DNA of 64,000 nucleotides from JBPBQZ01 sp050955105 (GCA_050955105.1 JBPBQZ010000001.1:1-64000), one strand, 5' to 3'; shown: positions 34,992 to 44,723, counted from the first letter of the stretch. Notes: a model not told the origin generated them from the letters alone. Made by a program: numbers and translations.

Positions 34992-36361
34992 TCGGCTCGC
35001 GCGACGTCGATCGCCTGTTCGATACGTTCGATCGCGAACACTTCAAGCCCATCAATCGGCTGTTTCGGCGCGTTGGCCTTGGGCACCACCGCGCGCGAGA
35101 AGCCCAGTTTGGCCGCTTCGCGCAAACGCTCCTGTCCCCTTGGACAGGGGCGGATCTCACCGGCCAGGCCGACTTCGCCGAATGCCACCAGCCCTTTTGG
35201 CAAGGCCTTGTTGCGCATCGACGAATGGATCGCCAACAGCACCGCGAGGTCCGCGGCGGGTTCGGCGATCTTTACGCCGCCCACCGCATTCAGAAATACG
35301 TCCTGGTCGAAACACGCGATGCCGGCGTGCTTGTGCAACACCGCCAGCAACATGGCCAGTCGGTTTTGCTCGAGCCCGACCGCCAGGCGCCGCGGATTCG
35401 GCACGTGCGAGGCATCGACCAAGGCTTGAATTTCCACCAGCAGCGGCCGCGTACCTTCCTGCGCCACCAACACGCAAGAGCCGGGCACCGACTCCGAGTG
35501 CTGCGAGAGGAACAAAGCCGAAGGATTGGCGACGCCGCGCAAGCCCTTCTCCGTCATCGCGAACACGCCCAACTCATTGACCGCGCCGAAGCGGTTCTTG
35601 ATGGCGCGCACCAGCCTGAACGACGAATGCGTATCCCCTTCGAAATACAGCACCGTATCGACGATGTGCTCGAGCACCCGTGGGCCGGCAAGGTTGCCCT
35701 CTTTGGTCACATGGCCCACCAGGATGATGGCCACGCCCGACTGTTTGGCCAGCCGTGTGAGCTGCGCGGCGCATTCGCGCACCTGGGCCACCGAGCCCGG
35801 CGCCGAACTCAGCGCATCGGAATACAAGGTCTGGATCGAATCGACGACCGCCACGTCAGGCCGCTCGGCCTCGATCGCCGCGACGATTTTCTCCAGCTGG
35901 ATCTCGGCCAGCAGTCGCAAGCCCGGTGCGCCGTCAGCCCGGTCGAGCAAACCCAGCCGCTGTGCGCGCAAGGCGATTTGCGCATCGGACTCTTCGCCGC
36001 TGACATACAAGGCTCGCCGCTGCACCGAGATGCGCGCCAGCGATTGCAGCAGCAAGGTCGACTTGCCGATGCCGGGGTCGCCGCCAATCAATACCACGCC
36101 CCCCGTCACCAGCCCACCGCCCAGCACCCGATCGAACTCGCCGATGCCGCTGGAGAAACGCGGCACGTCGGCGGCTTCGATATCACTTAACGCACGCACC
36201 GGCGAAGCACCGGCCAGCGCCTGGAAGCGATGCGTGCGGGCGCTCTCGGGCACGCTCTCCACCAGCGTGTTCCAAGCCTCGCAGCCCGGACATTGCCCCT
36301 GCCACTTGGGCGACTCGGCACCGCAGGCAGTACATACATAAATGGTTTTAGCTTTCGCCAA
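34988..36361 (-). CDS. radA: DNA repair protein RadA
   Basis: RecA-like ATPase that helps branch migration in recombination. The N-terminal zinc finger has Cys10, Cys13, Cys24 and Cys27. Next come Walker A GGDPGIGKSTLL, the RadA motif KNRFG (AIKNRFGAVNELG) and a C-terminal Lon-protease-like domain (VGLAGEIRPCPRG). 457 residues. The first codon appears to be TTG with GAGG upstream; no ATG or GTG fits the family N-terminus. It lies 40 bp after alr. Confidence 0.95.
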   Translation of the reverse strand: MAKAKTIYVCTACGAESPKWQGQCPGCEAWNTLVESVPESARTHRFQALAGASPVRALSDIEAADVPRFSSGIGEFDRVLGGGLVTGGVVLIGGDPGIGKSTLLLQSLARISVQRRALYVSGEESDAQIALRAQRLGLLDRADGAPGLRLLAEIQLEKIVAAIEAERPDVAVVDSIQTLYSDALSSAPGSVAQVRECAAQLTRLAKQSGVAIILVGHVTKEGNLAGPRVLEHIVDTVLYFEGDTHSSFRLVRAIKNRFGAVNELGVFAMTEKGLRGVANPSALFLSQHSESVPGSCVLVAQEGTRPLLVEIQALVDASHVPNPRRLAVGLEQNRLAMLLAVLHKHAGIACFDQDVFLNAVGGVKIAEPAADLAVLLAIHSSMRNKALPKGLVAFGEVGLAGEIRPCPRGQERLREAAKLGFSRAVVPKANAPKQPIDGLEVFAIERIEQAIDVARAD

Positions 36362-36401
36362 TGGGTGAACCTCGAAACGGTTACGACAAAGGAGCCAACA
36401 C

Positions 36402-37532
36402 TCAGTCCGCGCGCATGGGTACGCGTGGCGCCACCGCGCACATCAATTCATAGCCCAATGTGCCGGCCGCGGCCGCGACCTCGTCGATCGGCAATTGCTT
36501 GCCCCATAACTCCACCGCCGTGCCTACCCCGACCTGGGCGGCGCCGCGGCTGCCGGCGGCCCCACCCTCGCCGCTGCGCTGCTGGCGGCCGGCATGGAGG
36601 CAGGGCTCCAGATCGACGGCCAGCATGTCCATCGACACGCGCCCGAGCAGACGGGTACGCACGCCGTCGACGATCACCGGCGTGCCGCTCGGCGCGTGGC
36701 GCGGATAACCGTCGGCATAGCCACAAGCGACCGTGCCCACGGTCATGCGCCGCGGCGCCGTGAAGGTCGAACCATAGCCACAGGTCTCGCCGGCCTCCAA
36801 GGTCTGCGTGCCGATCAGCTCGCTGCTCAGCGTCATGGCCGGCGCCAGGCCGGTGTGGCGGATATCAGCGGTCTGCCCGCTGGGCGAAGCGCCATAAAGC
36901 ATGATGCCGGGCCGCACCCAATCTTGCCGCAAGCCGCGATGCCAAAGCACGGCCGCCGAATTCGACAGGCTGCGGCCGCCCGGAATATCGGCCGCGGCGG
37001 TCTCGAACGCGCTTATTTGATGAGCGATGCCACGGTCGCCGTCGGCGTCGGAGAAATGCGTCATCAGCGTGATCTGGCCGATTGCCGCGCTGGCGCGCGC
37101 ACGCTCCCAGGCGGCACGAAAACGCGCCGGCGCAAAACCCAGCCGATTCATGCCACTGTTCATTTTCAGATGCACGGCGATCGGCTTCGCCAGGCGCGCG
37201 CTCTCGATCATGCGTAATTGCTCGGCGCAATGCACGGTCGCGGTCAAGTTGTAGCGCTCGACGATTTCCAGATCGGCCGGCGTGAAGATGCCTTCGAGCA
37301 GCAGAATCGGTCCAGCCCAGCCGTATTCGCGCAGCCGCACCGCCTCATCGAAGTCGAGCAGCGCGAAGCCGTCGGTTTCGCGCAGCCCCGCCAGCGCACG
37401 CGCCAGCCCGTGGCCATAGGCATTCGCCTTGACCACCGCCCAGATCTTCGCAGCAGGCTCGAGACGGCGCACGACGCCGAGATTTCCCGCCAGCGCGGCG
37501 GTATGAACAGTGGCACGGATCGGACGAGGCAT
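36402..37532 (-). CDS. alr: Alanine racemase
   Basis: PLP enzyme making D-alanine for peptidoglycan. The ATG at 37532 gives MPRPIRATVHTAALAGNL and the PLP Lys35 in AVVKANAYGHGL. The second catalytic residue is the Tyr in TCGYGSTFTAP. 376 residues. A Gly/Arg/Ser-rich stretch (HAGRQQRSGEGGAAGSRG) in the C-terminal domain looks like an insertion relative to Burkholderia homologues I remember. Forms an operon with radA and is divergent from lplT. Confidence 0.94.
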   Translation of the reverse strand: MPRPIRATVHTAALAGNLGVVRRLEPAAKIWAVVKANAYGHGLARALAGLRETDGFALLDFDEAVRLREYGWAGPILLLEGIFTPADLEIVERYNLTATVHCAEQLRMIESARLAKPIAVHLKMNSGMNRLGFAPARFRAAWERARASAAIGQITLMTHFSDADGDRGIAHQISAFETAAADIPGGRSLSNSAAVLWHRGLRQDWVRPGIMLYGASPSGQTADIRHTGLAPAMTLSSELIGTQTLEAGETCGYGSTFTAPRRMTVGTVACGYADGYPRHAPSGTPVIVDGVRTRLLGRVSMDMLAVDLEPCLHAGRQQRSGEGGAAGSRGAAQVGVGTAVELWGKQLPIDEVAAAAGTLGYELMCAVAPRVPMRAD

Positions 37533-37760
37533 GAAGATCGGATGAAAAGGGTAAGATCGCCGGAGCGGTGAGCAGAATTTCGTAGCACGGGAAGGTCTTG
37601 TGCCAGCCGCGGGCAAAAGACCGAGATGCAGCGGGAAGCGCTCATTTTCATGTTATAAAGCCGGGCGCACAACCCCGTTTCGGCCGCCCGTATTTTCGAA
37701 GGCCCGGTGCGTGGCCGGCCGAACCGACAAGCGTTCCCGCGAGGACAGCACCTATACCTG

Positions 37761-39068
37761 ATGAAGAAAGGTTTCTACACCATCATGGCGGCGCAGTTTT
37801 TTTCGTCGCTGGCCGACAGTGCGCTGCTTATCGCGGCGATCGCGGTGCTCAAAGACCAGCATGCGCCGCAATGGATGACCCCGCTGCTGAAGCTGTTCTT
37901 CGTGCTTTCGTACGTCGTACTTGCCGCATTCGTCGGCGCTTTCGCCGATTCCCGGCCCAAGGGCCGGGTCATGTTCGTCACCAACACCATCAAGGTGCTC
38001 GGCTGCCTGACCATGCTGTTCGGTGTGCATCCGCTGCTTGCCTACGGCATCGTCGGGCTGGGCGCGGCTGCCTATTCGCCAGCCAAGTACGGCATTCTTA
38101 CCGAACTGTTACCGCCGCACCGCCTGGTTGCGGCGAATGGCTGGATCGAAGGCACGACGGTCGGCTCGATCATTCTGGGCACGGTGGTCGGCGGCGCCTT
38201 GATCAGTCCGCATATCGCCCGACCAATCCTTGCCTATCATCTGCCGGGCGTGGTCAGCTATGCACAAGCGGCCATCGTGGTCATTACCTGCATCTATGTG
38301 CTGGCGGCGCTATTCAATCTCGGCATTCCCGACACCGGCGCACGCTATCCGCGCCAGCAACGCGATCCGGTGCGGCTGGTTTCGGACTTCGCGGATTGCT
38401 TCTCGGCGCTGTGGCGTGACAAGCTCGGGCAGATCTCGCTCGCGGTCACCACCTTATTCTGGGGCGCCGGCGCCACGCTGCAGTTCGTGGTGTTGAAATG
38501 GGCGGAAAGCTCGCTGTCGATGAGCCTTTCCGAAGGCGCCATCCTGCAGGCGATCGTTGCCGTAGGCGTGGCCGTCGGCGCCATTCTCGCCGCGGCGCGC
38601 GTGCCGCTGAACAAATCCCTGACGGTACTGCCAGTCGGCATTGCGATGGGCGCGGGCGTGATGATCATGGCCTTTTACACGCGCGACATCTTCCCGGCCA
38701 ATTGGGTATTCCATCTGTTCCACGTGCGCATCGCCATCTATCTGGTGGTCGCCTATCTATTCCTGATGATCGTCGGCGCGCTGGCCGGCTTCTTTGTCGT
38801 GCCGATGAACGCGCTGCTGCAGCATCGCGGGCACGTGCTCCTTTCGGCCGGACACTCGATCGCCGTGCAGAACTTCAACGAGAATCTGTCGGTGCTGGTG
38901 ATGCTGTGCGTGTATGCGGTAATGATCTGGTTGAATCTACCGGTGTGGCTGGTCATCATCATGTTCGGCGCGTCGGTCTGCTCGATAATGGTGCTGATTA
39001 TTCATCGGCATCGGCAAAACCAGAAACGCTTCGACTCGGTCGCCCTGCTCAGCCAGGATCTGCATTGA
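37761..39068 (+). CDS. lplT: Lysophospholipid transporter LplT-like (MFS)
   Basis: Major-facilitator inner-membrane protein; E. coli LplT flips lysophospholipids inward for reacylation by Aas. The ATG at 37761 gives MKKGFYTIMAAQFFSSLADS, the typical LplT N-terminus, and 435 residues with about 12 hydrophobic segments. FADSRPKGRVMFVTN fits the conserved loop of the family. No aas gene is next to it. The alr-lplT gap of 228 bp probably holds both promoters; TATAAA at 37654-37659 is the only weak -10 seen. Confidence 0.88.
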   Translation: MKKGFYTIMAAQFFSSLADSALLIAAIAVLKDQHAPQWMTPLLKLFFVLSYVVLAAFVGAFADSRPKGRVMFVTNTIKVLGCLTMLFGVHPLLAYGIVGLGAAAYSPAKYGILTELLPPHRLVAANGWIEGTTVGSIILGTVVGGALISPHIARPILAYHLPGVVSYAQAAIVVITCIYVLAALFNLGIPDTGARYPRQQRDPVRLVSDFADCFSALWRDKLGQISLAVTTLFWGAGATLQFVVLKWAESSLSMSLSEGAILQAIVAVGVAVGAILAAARVPLNKSLTVLPVGIAMGAGVMIMAFYTRDIFPANWVFHLFHVRIAIYLVVAYLFLMIVGALAGFFVVPMNALLQHRGHVLLSAGHSIAVQNFNENLSVLVMLCVYAVMIWLNLPVWLVIIMFGASVCSIMVLIIHRHRQNQKRFDSVALLSQDLH

Positions 39069-39078
39069 CGCGGCCCTT

Positions 39079-39885
39079 ATGAGCGACACTATCTTCAACG
39101 TCCTGACGATTGCCGGATCCGATTCGGGTGGCGGCGCCGGTATCCAGGCCGATCTCAAAACCTTCTCCGCATTCGGTGTGTACGGCGCCAGCGTGGTCAC
39201 CGCCCTGACCGCGCAAAATACCCGCGGCGTACAAGCCCTGCACGTGCCTGACGCGTCCTTTGTGAGCGCGCAGATGGATGCGGTCTTCGACGACATTCGC
39301 ATCGATGCGGTGAAGCTCGGCATGTTGGCCAATGCAGCGATCATCAAGGCGGTTGCCGGGCGGCTTGCCCACTACGCGCCGCGCTGCGTCGTGCTGGATA
39401 CGGTCATGATCGCGAAAAGCGGTCACGCCTTGCTCGAAGCCCTTGCCGTGCGCACGCTGGTCGAAGAACTGTTGCCGCAGGCCACCGTGATCACGCCTAA
39501 TCTGCCCGAAGCCGCGGCGCTGCTCGGCGTGCCCATGGCGACCGACGAAGCATCGATGGTGGAACAGGCTGAAGCGTTGCGCGCGCTCGGCGCCCGCAAC
39601 GTGCTGATAAAAGGCGGACACCTGCAGTCGAGCGAAAGTCCGGACTGGCTGATTGGCGAGCAGACATCGTTGCGACTGGGCGCGGCGCGCCAACCCGTAA
39701 CCGCCACCCACGGTACCGGCTGCACGCTGTCAGCGGCCATCGCCGCCGCCTGGCCGCGCAGCCAGGACCTGACGAGCGCCGTCAGCGCGGCGAAGCAATA
39801 CGTGAGCGAGGCGATTGCCGCTGCGCCACGGCTTTCGGTCGGCGGTGGCATCGGTCCGCTGCATCATTTTCACGCCTGGTGGTGA
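39079..39885 (+). CDS. thiD: Hydroxymethylpyrimidine / phosphomethylpyrimidine kinase
   Basis: Phosphorylates HMP and HMP-P in thiamin synthesis. Ribokinase-fold protein of 268 residues with the N-terminal block LTIAGSDSGGGAGIQADLKT, the pocket sequence TPNLPEAAALLG and the anion-hole motif THGTGCTLSAAIAA. It starts 10 bp after lplT and converges on udg. No other thiamin gene is nearby. Confidence 0.96.
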   Translation: MSDTIFNVLTIAGSDSGGGAGIQADLKTFSAFGVYGASVVTALTAQNTRGVQALHVPDASFVSAQMDAVFDDIRIDAVKLGMLANAAIIKAVAGRLAHYAPRCVVLDTVMIAKSGHALLEALAVRTLVEELLPQATVITPNLPEAAALLGVPMATDEASMVEQAEALRALGARNVLIKGGHLQSSESPDWLIGEQTSLRLGAARQPVTATHGTGCTLSAAIAAAWPRSQDLTSAVSAAKQYVSEAIAAAPRLSVGGGIGPLHHFHAWW

Positions 39886-39917
39886 CCGAGTTCTTCGCTG
39901 GCCAGTTGATTCGCCGG

Positions 39918-40772
39918 CTAGTTGCTTATGTCGCTCGTAATGCCGCCCGCCTCGCGATAGATAGCGCGCGCACGACACAGGTCTTCCCAAGCCTTCGCCT
40001 TTTCCGCCAGACTGCGCAAAAGATACGCCGGATGGTAGGTAACGATCACCGGCACTTCTTCGTAGACGTGTGCGCGCGTGCGCAGCGAACCGAGCTTCTC
40101 GTCGGTCTTCAGCAAGCTGTGCGCAGCGAAACGGCCGAGCGCGACGATTACCTTCGGACGCACTAACGCGACCTGCCGCTTCAAGTAGTCTTCACAAGCC
40201 GCGACTTCTTGCGGCAGCGGGTCGCGATTGTTCGGCGGCCGGCATTTCAGCACATTGGCAATAAAGACATTACGTTGGCGCGACAGACCCAGCGCGCGCA
40301 GCATATTGTCCAGCAGCTTGCCGGCCTCGCCGACGAAAGGCTCGCCGATGCGATCTTCGGTGGCTCCTGGTGCCTCGCCGATCACCATCCAGTCGGCAGC
40401 CTCGTCGCCAACCCCGAAAACCGTCTGCGTGCGCGTATTACAAAGCGTGCACAGGCGGCAATCCGCCACGCGATCGCGCAGCGCTCGCCAGTCGAGGCTT
40501 GCGACCGGCGTACCGGCATTGGCATCGACAGCTGCGCCTGCGCTTTCCACGGTCGACACCAGTTCGGTCGACAAGACAATGCGCCCAAGCGCGGGCATCG
40601 CAGCGTCTACCGGCTGCGCTGAACCTGCATTGACCGACGCGCTGACGTCTGTCGCGACGGGCGCCGCGTCAAGCGCGGTGCTGACGGCGGCGGACGGCAA
40701 GGTTTGCACACCTGCGCGTCGACGCACCCAAACGGGCGACAGCCCCAGTACTTCGAGAACCGGATCAATCAT
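39918..40772 (-). CDS. Family 4 uracil-DNA glycosylase (Fe-S)
   Basis: Removes uracil from DNA. The active-site motif GEAPGATEDRIGEPF and the late motif VTYHPAYLLR are those of family 4 (Udg4) enzymes, as are the Cys of the 4Fe-4S cluster (CRLCTLCN, then Cys in KCRPPNNRDP and ACEDYL). The first 110 residues are an Ala/Val-rich extension not needed for the fold. 284 residues. Its start overlaps the rimI stop by 4 bp. Confidence 0.93.
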   Translation of the reverse strand: MIDPVLEVLGLSPVWVRRRAGVQTLPSAAVSTALDAAPVATDVSASVNAGSAQPVDAAMPALGRIVLSTELVSTVESAGAAVDANAGTPVASLDWRALRDRVADCRLCTLCNTRTQTVFGVGDEAADWMVIGEAPGATEDRIGEPFVGEAGKLLDNMLRALGLSRQRNVFIANVLKCRPPNNRDPLPQEVAACEDYLKRQVALVRPKVIVALGRFAAHSLLKTDEKLGSLRTRAHVYEEVPVIVTYHPAYLLRSLAEKAKAWEDLCRARAIYREAGGITSDISN

Positions 40773-41272
40773 TTATCTGTGGTACCGCTGTAAGCATTTC
40801 TGGCACCGAAGATCAGGCGCATGACAATGGCATCTTCCCGGCGCCGGTCTCGCGCCGGATAGTAATTCTTGCGCATCCCTACGCTGACAAAACCGAATTG
40901 TTCGTAGAGCCGGATCGCTCGCAGATTGGATGGCCGTACTTCCAGAAGAATGCCGGCCATGCCGTAAAGTCGTGTCAGCCGCGCGCATTCGTCCAACAAG
41001 GCCAGACCACCGCCGCTGTGCTGCCGCTCGGGCGCTACACAGACGTTCAACAGATGCATCTCGTCGACCACCGGCATCAGCACGCTGTAGCCGATCAGGC
41101 TGGCATCGGCATCACGCAGACAAACGCCCAGATAGCCGGCGCGCAGCGAATCTTCGAAATTGCGGCGGTTCCACGGGAATTCATAGGCGACGCGTTCGAT
41201 CGCCGCCACCGCGTCGAGATCGGCCAGCGTCATCGCCGTGCAGTATCGATCGAGCGAGGGCAGCGCGCTCAT
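40769..41272 (-). CDS. rimI: Ribosomal protein S18 alanine N-acetyltransferase
   Basis: GNAT enzyme acetylating the N-terminus of S18. The ATG at 41272 overlaps the tsaB stop (ATGA) and gives 167 residues beginning MSALPSLDRYCTAMT; the long upstream frame lies inside tsaB. GNAT features: NVCVAPERQHSGGGLALLDE with the acetyl-CoA loop, and LEVRPSNLRAIRLYEQFGF. The tsaB-rimI pairing is common. Confidence 0.94.
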   Translation of the reverse strand: MSALPSLDRYCTAMTLADLDAVAAIERVAYEFPWNRRNFEDSLRAGYLGVCLRDADASLIGYSVLMPVVDEMHLLNVCVAPERQHSGGGLALLDECARLTRLYGMAGILLEVRPSNLRAIRLYEQFGFVSVGMRKNYYPARDRRREDAIVMRLIFGARNAYSGTTDK

Positions 41273-42060
41273 TGCACACCCGCGCCGGCTGGCGCATCGC
41301 CGACGGCACTCGCGGCAAGCTGGCGCGCCGCACGTTCCGCCGTCGTCAGCGCCACCTTGTCGCGTATATAGAGGGGCGCCGCCAGAGCCGGCGGCAGTCC
41401 GCCGCCGGCCAACCATATCGGCAGCGCCAGGCGTGCGATGGCGCCGGCATGCGGCGCGCTCGGCCATTGCGCCATGGCATGCCGCGCCGCCGCCAAACGC
41501 TCGCCATACACTGCCAACGCATTGCCGACCAGCACAAAAGGACCGCTTGGCGCCGGCACTGCTTCCGGCGCGCACACCGCCGGCGCGCCAACTACCTGCC
41601 AACTTGCCGTGGCGTCTTGCCATGCGAATTCGGCCCAATACACTTCATCCATGCGCGCGTCGAGCACGCTCAGCACGTATTGGCTCGGCAGACCGGCGGC
41701 ACCGTCGGTCAGTGCGTCATGACGCGCCGCCTCGGCGCAGGCGAGCAGCGTGCCGACCGGTACCACGGGAATCCCTAACGCGAAGGCCAGCCCTTGTGCC
41801 ACACCGGTCGCCGTGCGCAAACCGGTGAACGAGCCCGGCCCGACGCCGAAACCGATCGCTACGCAGGCTGTCGGCGGCAGGCCCGCTGCGTCGAATAACT
41901 CGCGCGCCGCAGGCAACAGACGCGCGCTGGAGCGGATACCCGTCAGCTCGTGCCGCACCAGCAGTTGGTGTGTGGCGCTGCCTGCCGCCTCGAAGGTAAG
42001 CAGCGCCACCGAACAGTAATCGGTGGAAGTATCGAGCGCAAGAAGGGCCTGGCGAGTCAT
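41269..42060 (-). CDS. tsaB: tRNA t6A modification protein TsaB
   Basis: Partner of TsaD in making threonylcarbamoyladenosine at tRNA position 37. ASKHA-type protein with LLALDTSTDYCSVALL at the N-terminus and GFGVGPGSFTGLRTATGVAQ in the middle. 263 residues, somewhat longer than E. coli TsaB. First gene of the coupled set tsaB-rimI-udg. Confidence 0.93.
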   Translation of the reverse strand: MTRQALLALDTSTDYCSVALLTFEAAGSATHQLLVRHELTGIRSSARLLPAARELFDAAGLPPTACVAIGFGVGPGSFTGLRTATGVAQGLAFALGIPVVPVGTLLACAEAARHDALTDGAAGLPSQYVLSVLDARMDEVYWAEFAWQDATASWQVVGAPAVCAPEAVPAPSGPFVLVGNALAVYGERLAAARHAMAQWPSAPHAGAIARLALPIWLAGGGLPPALAAPLYIRDKVALTTAERAARQLAASAVGDAPAGAGVQ

Positions 42061-42601
42061 GGCCGCTATTGTAAATCGAGCACGCCGAGCGCCACAGAGC
42101 TTCTAGTCCTGCGGCGCCGCGCATCTCCGGGTCCACCCGCATTGACTCTTGCGCCGTAATTGAAAATAGACCTGAATATTTCTTTTAGATGAGGTTATAA
42201 TCGCAGGCTGCGTTGGAACAGATTTCTACGGCGAGCATCAGTCTCCGTCCAAAGAACTCTGGAAACAACGTGGTTTTCGTAGCGTTTTGCCCCAATCCAG
42301 CTTAGAAACTGTTTTCTCTGCTCCCGCTGCGTCGACTGTTGCTTCCCCACTCTGCGGGCGCGACGGTCTAACGCAGGCGCGATTCAAGAACAGCCGGTGA
42401 AACTCCCTTCCGCCCGACGCGTCTCGTCAGGCATTCGGGCCGGTTTTCACTGCTCGTCACACAGCTTCTAATTCCGGATGCGCCCAGCGCATCCGCCAAG
42501 CCCGTTTTTGCGTCCCTTGCATCGATTGCAGGCTGACTTAGCGACGTCTTGGGTTCTCCGATTGGCGCCAACGCCCAATTCATCTTCCCGGGACTCGACT
42601 C
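42061..42601 (+). promoter_or_regulatory. Promoter and long leader of the DEAD-box helicase gene
   Basis: This 541-bp gap has no supported gene. It holds TATAAT at 42196-42201 with a weak -35 (CTGAAT, 42172-42177, 18-bp spacer). Transcription from there would give an untranslated leader of about 395 nt before the helicase ATG at 42602. Long structured leaders are typical of cold-induced RNA helicase genes; regulation here is inferred. The upstream end also carries the tsaB promoter on the other strand. Confidence 0.5.
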
Positions 42602-44113
42602 ATGCCTAATTCGAACCAGTTGGTGAACGATATCGATTCGTTCGCCCCTGCCGCTTCAACCCCGATTGACGCTTTCATCAATCTGGACCTCGCCGTGCAA
42701 GCCTTGGCGAACCCTGCCGAAGCGCTTGCGCCGGCCGCCGAAGTACAAGTTATTTCCACCGCCTTTGCCGAAATGGGTCTGGCGCCGCAGATCGTCGCCG
42801 CCTTGGTCACCTCCGGCTATACGGAACCGACACCGGTACAGCGGCGCGCGATTCCCAGCGCGCTCGCAGGCCGTGACTTGCTGGTCTCGAGCCCCACCGG
42901 TTCGGGCAAGACCGCAGCCTTCATGTTGCCGGCGATTCAGAAGCTGGGCGCGGATCCGCGTCCGGCCGGTCGTCCTGGCGAAGGCGCGGCGCGCCGCGGC
43001 CCGCAGCCGGCACGTCCTGGCCTGTTGGTGCTCACGCCTACCCGCGAACTGGCGATGCAAGTCACCGTTGCCGCGCAAACCTATGGCAAGCAAATGCGCC
43101 AGTTGCGCACCGTCAGCATTCTCGGCGGCGTGGCCTATCGTCAACAGCTCGCGCTGCTGTCGAAGCAACCGCATATCCTGGTGGCCACACCGGGTCGCCT
43201 GCTGGATCACATCGATCGCGGCCGCATCGATCTGTCCGAACTGAAAATGCTGGTGCTGGATGAAGCCGACAGAATGCTCGACATGGGTTTCATCGACGAC
43301 ATCGAAGCCATCATCGAACGCACGCCGGTCGAACGTCAGACGCTGCTGTTCTCGGCCACGCTCGACGGCAAGATCGGCGCCCTGGCACGCCGCTTCCTGA
43401 AAGATCCGGAACGCATCGAAATCACGCGTCAGCCGGAATTGCGCGCGCAGATCGATCAATCGATTCTGTGGGTCGATGATCGCTCGCACAAGGAAAAGCT
43501 GCTGAACCACCTGCTGGGTGACAGCGCGCTGGACCAAGCCATCGTCTTCACGGCCACCAAGCTCGAAGCCGATGCGCTCTCGGCACGCCTGATCGATGCG
43601 GGCTTCCCGTCGGCCGCGCTGCACGGCGACTTGCCGCAAGCCGCGCGCAATCGCACCATTCGCGCAGTGCGCGACCGCAAGGTGCGCGTGCTGGTGGCCA
43701 CCGATGTCGCCGCGCGCGGTATCGACATCCCGGGCGTCACGCACGTGTTCAACTACGACCTGCCGAAGTTCGCCGAAGATTATGTGCACCGTATCGGCCG
43801 TACCGGTCGTGCCGGCCGCAGCGGCATCGCGGTCAGCCTCGTGCATCATGCGGAACTGCAGGCCGTGAAGCGCATTGAGCGCTTCACGCATCAAACCATC
43901 GCCATCAGTGTCGTCGCCGGTCTTGAACCGCGTCGTGCGCCGGCGTCCGCCGCCCGCGGCAGCCGTCCGCGTCCGTCCAACGATTCGAGCCGTGGCCGCA
44001 GCAGCGGCTTCGGCGGACGTCCGGGTAACGGCAGCGCGCCAGGTGGGCGTCGTCCGAGCTCGGCTGGCGGCCGGCCTTCATCGCCCTACGGCGCCAAGAA
44101 GACCTATTCGTAA
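42602..44113 (+). CDS. DEAD-box ATP-dependent RNA helicase, RhlE type
   Basis: Unwinds RNA in ribosome assembly or mRNA decay. 503 residues with all helicase motifs: Q-motif near GYTEPTPVQRRAIP, Walker A SPTGSGKT (Lys103), PTRELA, TPGRLLDH, DEAD (220-223), FSATL, and HRIGRTGRAGRSG. The C-terminal 80 residues are Arg/Gly/Ser-rich, as in RhlE-like proteins. The first 50 residues are an acidic/hydrophobic extension before the Q-motif. Expressed from a long leader and ended by a clear terminator. Confidence 0.95.
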   Translation: MPNSNQLVNDIDSFAPAASTPIDAFINLDLAVQALANPAEALAPAAEVQVISTAFAEMGLAPQIVAALVTSGYTEPTPVQRRAIPSALAGRDLLVSSPTGSGKTAAFMLPAIQKLGADPRPAGRPGEGAARRGPQPARPGLLVLTPTRELAMQVTVAAQTYGKQMRQLRTVSILGGVAYRQQLALLSKQPHILVATPGRLLDHIDRGRIDLSELKMLVLDEADRMLDMGFIDDIEAIIERTPVERQTLLFSATLDGKIGALARRFLKDPERIEITRQPELRAQIDQSILWVDDRSHKEKLLNHLLGDSALDQAIVFTATKLEADALSARLIDAGFPSAALHGDLPQAARNRTIRAVRDRKVRVLVATDVAARGIDIPGVTHVFNYDLPKFAEDYVHRIGRTGRAGRSGIAVSLVHHAELQAVKRIERFTHQTIAISVVAGLEPRRAPASAARGSRPRPSNDSSRGRSSGFGGRPGNGSAPGGRRPSSAGGRPSSPYGAKKTYS

Positions 44114-44233
44114 TTGTTCGGGAATGGCTTGGCAACAAGCCAGGCGCTGCCTCTCCTAGGCAGCGTCCACACGGGCGGGGGCCTGGCCTCCGTCAGAATG
44201 TGATGCGCTCGAGCGTACACATGATGGATATTG

Positions 44234-44269
44234 AAAAGCGCGGAGCCCCTGGCTTCCGCGCTTTTTTTT
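44234..44269 (+). terminator. Intrinsic terminator after the helicase gene (bidirectional)
   Basis: AAAAGCGCGGA (44234-44244) pairs with TCCGCGCTTTT (44255-44265), followed by a run of T to 44269. The A-run on the left gives a shorter T-run on the other strand, so it can also end the uspA transcript 20 bp away. Confidence 0.9.
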
Positions 44270-44288
44270 GCCTGCTTTTAGCTGCCCG

Positions 44289-44723
44289 TCAGCGATAGAC
44301 GACCACCGGCAGCGACGTATGTGAAAGCACGCGTTCGGTTTCGCTGCCGATCAGTAGCTTCGACAGCCCACGCCGTCCGTGCGAAGCCATGAAGATCGCA
44401 TCGCATCCCGACTGCTCGGCCGCCTCGACGATACCGGCAGCCGGTGTCTCCTGCACGCTGACCACCAGCGCGCATTGCACGCCTTGCGCACGTGCCGCCT
44501 GTTCAATCACTTCCAGATGCAGGCGCGCCTCGGCCCGGGCCTTTTCTAGATAGTCAGGCGGCGGCTCGACCACGACTTCGCTGAACGGCGTAATCGGATA
44601 TTGCGCCACGCACGCGTAAGCAGTCAGGCGAGCGTCAAGCGCTTTCGCCAGCTCTATCGCCGCTTCAACGGCACGCGCCGACAATTCCGAGCCATCGGTC
44701 GGAACCAAGATATGTTTGAACAT
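44289..44723 (-). CDS. Universal stress protein (UspA family)
   Basis: Single Usp domain of 144 residues: MFKHILVPTDGSELSARAVE at the start and the nucleotide-loop block ASHGRRGLSKLLIGSETERV near the end. The loop matches G2xG9xG(S/T) except that the first Gly is Ala, so ATP binding is possible but not certain. Stress function is known for the family only. Shares a bidirectional terminator with the helicase gene. Confidence 0.93.
   Translation of the reverse strand: MFKHILVPTDGSELSARAVEAAIELAKALDARLTAYACVAQYPITPFSEVVVEPPPDYLEKARAEARLHLEVIEQAARAQGVQCALVVSVQETPAAGIVEAAEQSGCDAIFMASHGRRGLSKLLIGSETERVLSHTSLPVVVYR

Noticed and set aside
42368..42583. 71-codon minus-strand frame in the tsaB-helicase gap.
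   Set aside because: No recognisable features or ribosome-binding site, and it lies in a likely leader region.
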